From assembly GCF_001676655.1 (NCBI RefSeq), contig NZ_LZDB01000002.1, positions 1,116,001-1,180,000 on the forward strand: a DNA stretch of 64,000 nucleotides, given 5' to 3'. Each line of letters starts with the position of its first letter. Positions within the stretch are counted from its first letter, which is position 1. The translations under genes and the position numbers were made by a program. This DNA comes from Perlucidibaca aquatica (GTDB taxonomy: Bacteria > Pseudomonadota > Gammaproteobacteria > Pseudomonadales > Moraxellaceae). The notes beneath the pieces are model-generated. The model saw only the letters and a list, made by a program, of their open reading frames with translations, was not told the DNA's origin and did not search any database. Shown here piece by piece: positions 62,761 through 64,000 of this stretch.

Positions 62761-64000
62761 TAGGTTAGCCCCTGAGCAATTGCACGAGCAATACGCAGAG
62801 AGTTGGCGAAAATTGTCAGTGTGGGGTTGAAGCCAGGAAAAGTCGGAAACAGAGAGGCATCGATAACATGCACATTATCGACATCATGCAATCGCCCCCA
62901 GCGATCACACACACTCGTTTCAGGGTTATCACCAAAGCGTGCCGTGCCAGCATGGTGAAAGCCTTTATAGGCATCGTCGGAAAGCAAGGGAGCAGGTATC
63001 ACCGCAGCGCCGGTCGCCCCCGGTGTGGCCTGCAACATAGCCAAGAGTTTTGGAGAGAGATATGCAGCGGCAGCTTTTTCATGCGCATGCGGAGACCATG
63101 TCACCCGAGGAACGGGTACGCCGCGCCAATCCCGAATATTGGGGTCCAAGTCAACCCGATTAGCCGCCTGTGCAAGGTCTTCTCCGACAAACTGTATGCC
63201 TGCAAGCGTTCTACGCGTGATAGAAACTTGCATCGCTCTTTTGTGCGCTTCGCCAGGTGGAATCCCGAGGCCTGCATAAAAATAGGCCTCTTCCATCAGC
63301 GTCATTGATCCCCCTACCTGAATCAACCCTCCCTTGATGTACGGCACACCCAAAGCAGTTACTTCCGGACCTGTGAAGGGCCCCACGAGGTCGTCGATCT
63401 CTACGGGCGAACTTTGCATCCGAGAAGACTGCGGATCTCGCACCATCTGAGCACCGCCAATAATAAAGGTATGGAACATCATGTTCCGCCCCACCTGATC
63501 TGATCGGTTTCCGAGCCCTGTGGGATGGGCCGAGTTCGCGGACAACAACAATAAGCGCGCCGTCTGAATAGGGCTGGCCGCCAGCAGAATTTTGTCTGCC
63601 GTAATACGGCGCTCGATCCCATCACGATCAAAGTAATGCACATCTGTTGCACGCCGGCCATCAGCGGTAGTAGCGATTCGGGAGACCAAAGCCCGTTCAA
63701 TCACCTTGACTCGCCCAGTAAGCACCGCTGGATTCAGATACGAAACCATGGCATCGCCACGGGCATTGATCGGGCAGCCGAAGGATGAGCACAAACCACA
63801 CGAGTTACAGGCAGGTCGCCCGTCAAATGCAATGGAATTGACCGCAGACGGATAGGGATATGGGCTCCAGCCCACATTTAAAGCACCTTGAGCCAACAAG
63901 CGCGCCGAAAAGGCCGTTGGATTTGGCGGCATCACGAACTGCCCACTACGAGGTGCTTGTGCCAAGGTTTTTGCGGGCATCTTGGTAACATCGCCCTGTA
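62760..64000 (-). CDS. GMC family oxidoreductase, C-terminal part (5' end outside window)
   Basis: An FAD-dependent choline dehydrogenase-like (GMC) enzyme; about 413 residues are inside the window and the frame stays open to the right edge, so the N-terminal FAD fold is missing. Visible are the Cys-rich segment CNSCGLCSSFGCP, ILLAASPIQTARLL, and the C-terminal HHAGTARFGDNPETSVCDRWGRLHDVDNVHVIDASLFPTFPGFNPTLTIFA, which carries the active-site His region. GMC dehydrogenases oxidise sugars, alcohols or sterols. It is coupled to the ThuA lipoprotein gene; the shared substrate is unknown. Confidence 0.9.
   Translation of the reverse strand, partial: QGDVTKMPAKTLAQAPRSGQFVMPPNPTAFSARLLAQGALNVGWSPYPYPSAVNSIAFDGRPACNSCGLCSSFGCPINARGDAMVSYLNPAVLTGRVKVIERALVSRIATTADGRRATDVHYFDRDGIERRITADKILLAASPIQTARLLLLSANSAHPTGLGNRSDQVGRNMMFHTFIIGGAQMVRDPQSSRMQSSPVEIDDLVGPFTGPEVTALGVPYIKGGLIQVGGSMTLMEEAYFYAGLGIPPGEAHKRAMQVSITRRTLAGIQFVGEDLAQAANRVDLDPNIRDWRGVPVPRVTWSPHAHEKAAAAYLSPKLLAMLQATPGATGAAVIPAPLLSDDAYKGFHHAGTARFGDNPETSVCDRWGRLHDVDNVHVIDASLFPTFPGFNPTLTIFANSLRIARAIAQGLT

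Noticed and set aside
1-64000. tRNA, rRNA or riboswitch genes
   Set aside because: I looked for cloverleaf ends, conserved rRNA blocks and common riboswitch cores and found none; a covariance-model scan would be needed to exclude small RNAs.

Overview
The window comes from a gammaproteobacterium, most likely of the order Pseudomonadales. The main support is gene order: a mucD-type protease, lepA, lepB, rnc, era, recO and pdxJ run in one direction, nadB diverges from them, and sdhE/ygfX and ygfZ sit next door, as around the algU-mucABCD locus of Pseudomonas. The sigma factor and anti-sigma genes (algU-mucABC) are missing from this place. Together with a wax ester synthase (WS/DGAT) and an Na+-NQR operon followed by apbE and nqrM, this fits Moraxellaceae-like or Alcanivorax-like bacteria that store neutral lipid. 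The assignment is an inference; no rRNA or tRNA is present.

Layout. 1-6.8 kb: housekeeping operon on the minus strand (mucD, lepA, lepB, rnc, era, recO, pdxJ). 7-12.8 kb: nadB, ygfX/sdhE, ygfZ, a 3-hydroxyisobutyryl-CoA hydrolase-like gene, ung and a TetR gene. 12.9-19.4 kb: an OmpA-like porin, MerR regulator, YkgJ cysteine-cluster protein, a beta-oxidation pair (thiolase plus multifunctional FadB-like protein) and an Mpo1/DUF962 membrane protein. 19.4-26.7 kb: nqrABCDEF-apbE-nqrM, a complete Na+-pumping NADH dehydrogenase with its flavin transferase and iron-centre maturation factor. 26.7-29.3 kb: a long-form GAPDH, a DUF1244 protein and yaaA. 29.4-40.8 kb: MBL hydrolase, ABC1 kinase, diguanylate cyclase, TMEM175-like channel, acyl-CoA dehydrogenase, FATP-type acyl-CoA synthetase, alpha/beta hydrolase, orphan ParA, GST and two PaaI thioesterases. 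40.8-50.2 kb: endonuclease I, an unusual lipoprotein with six cysteine-bracketed repeats, an EmrAB-type exporter, regulators, DoxX and two SDR enzymes. 50.2-58.2 kb: a DEAD-box helicase with a long repetitive tail, WS/DGAT, two tandem metzincin-like lipoproteins and a YqiA-type esterase. 58.4-64 kb: accessory region with an AbiE toxin-antitoxin pair, an internally deleted RadC remnant, a ketopantoate reductase-like gene, a ThuA-domain lipoprotein and a GMC oxidoreductase running off the end.

Much of the metabolism points to acyl-CoA turnover and lipid storage (thiolase/FadB-like, acyl-CoA dehydrogenase, FATP-like synthetase, crotonase-fold enzymes, PaaI thioesterases, WS/DGAT), with respiration through Na+-NQR. 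The most unusual items are the lipoprotein at 41827-42663 (six repeats, each with two cysteines exactly 17 residues apart), the tandem secreted metzincins at 53854-57225, the RadC scar beside AbiE at 58405-60399, a ygfX gene without an ordinary start codon, and three convergent gene pairs whose coding 3' ends overlap by about 100 nt.
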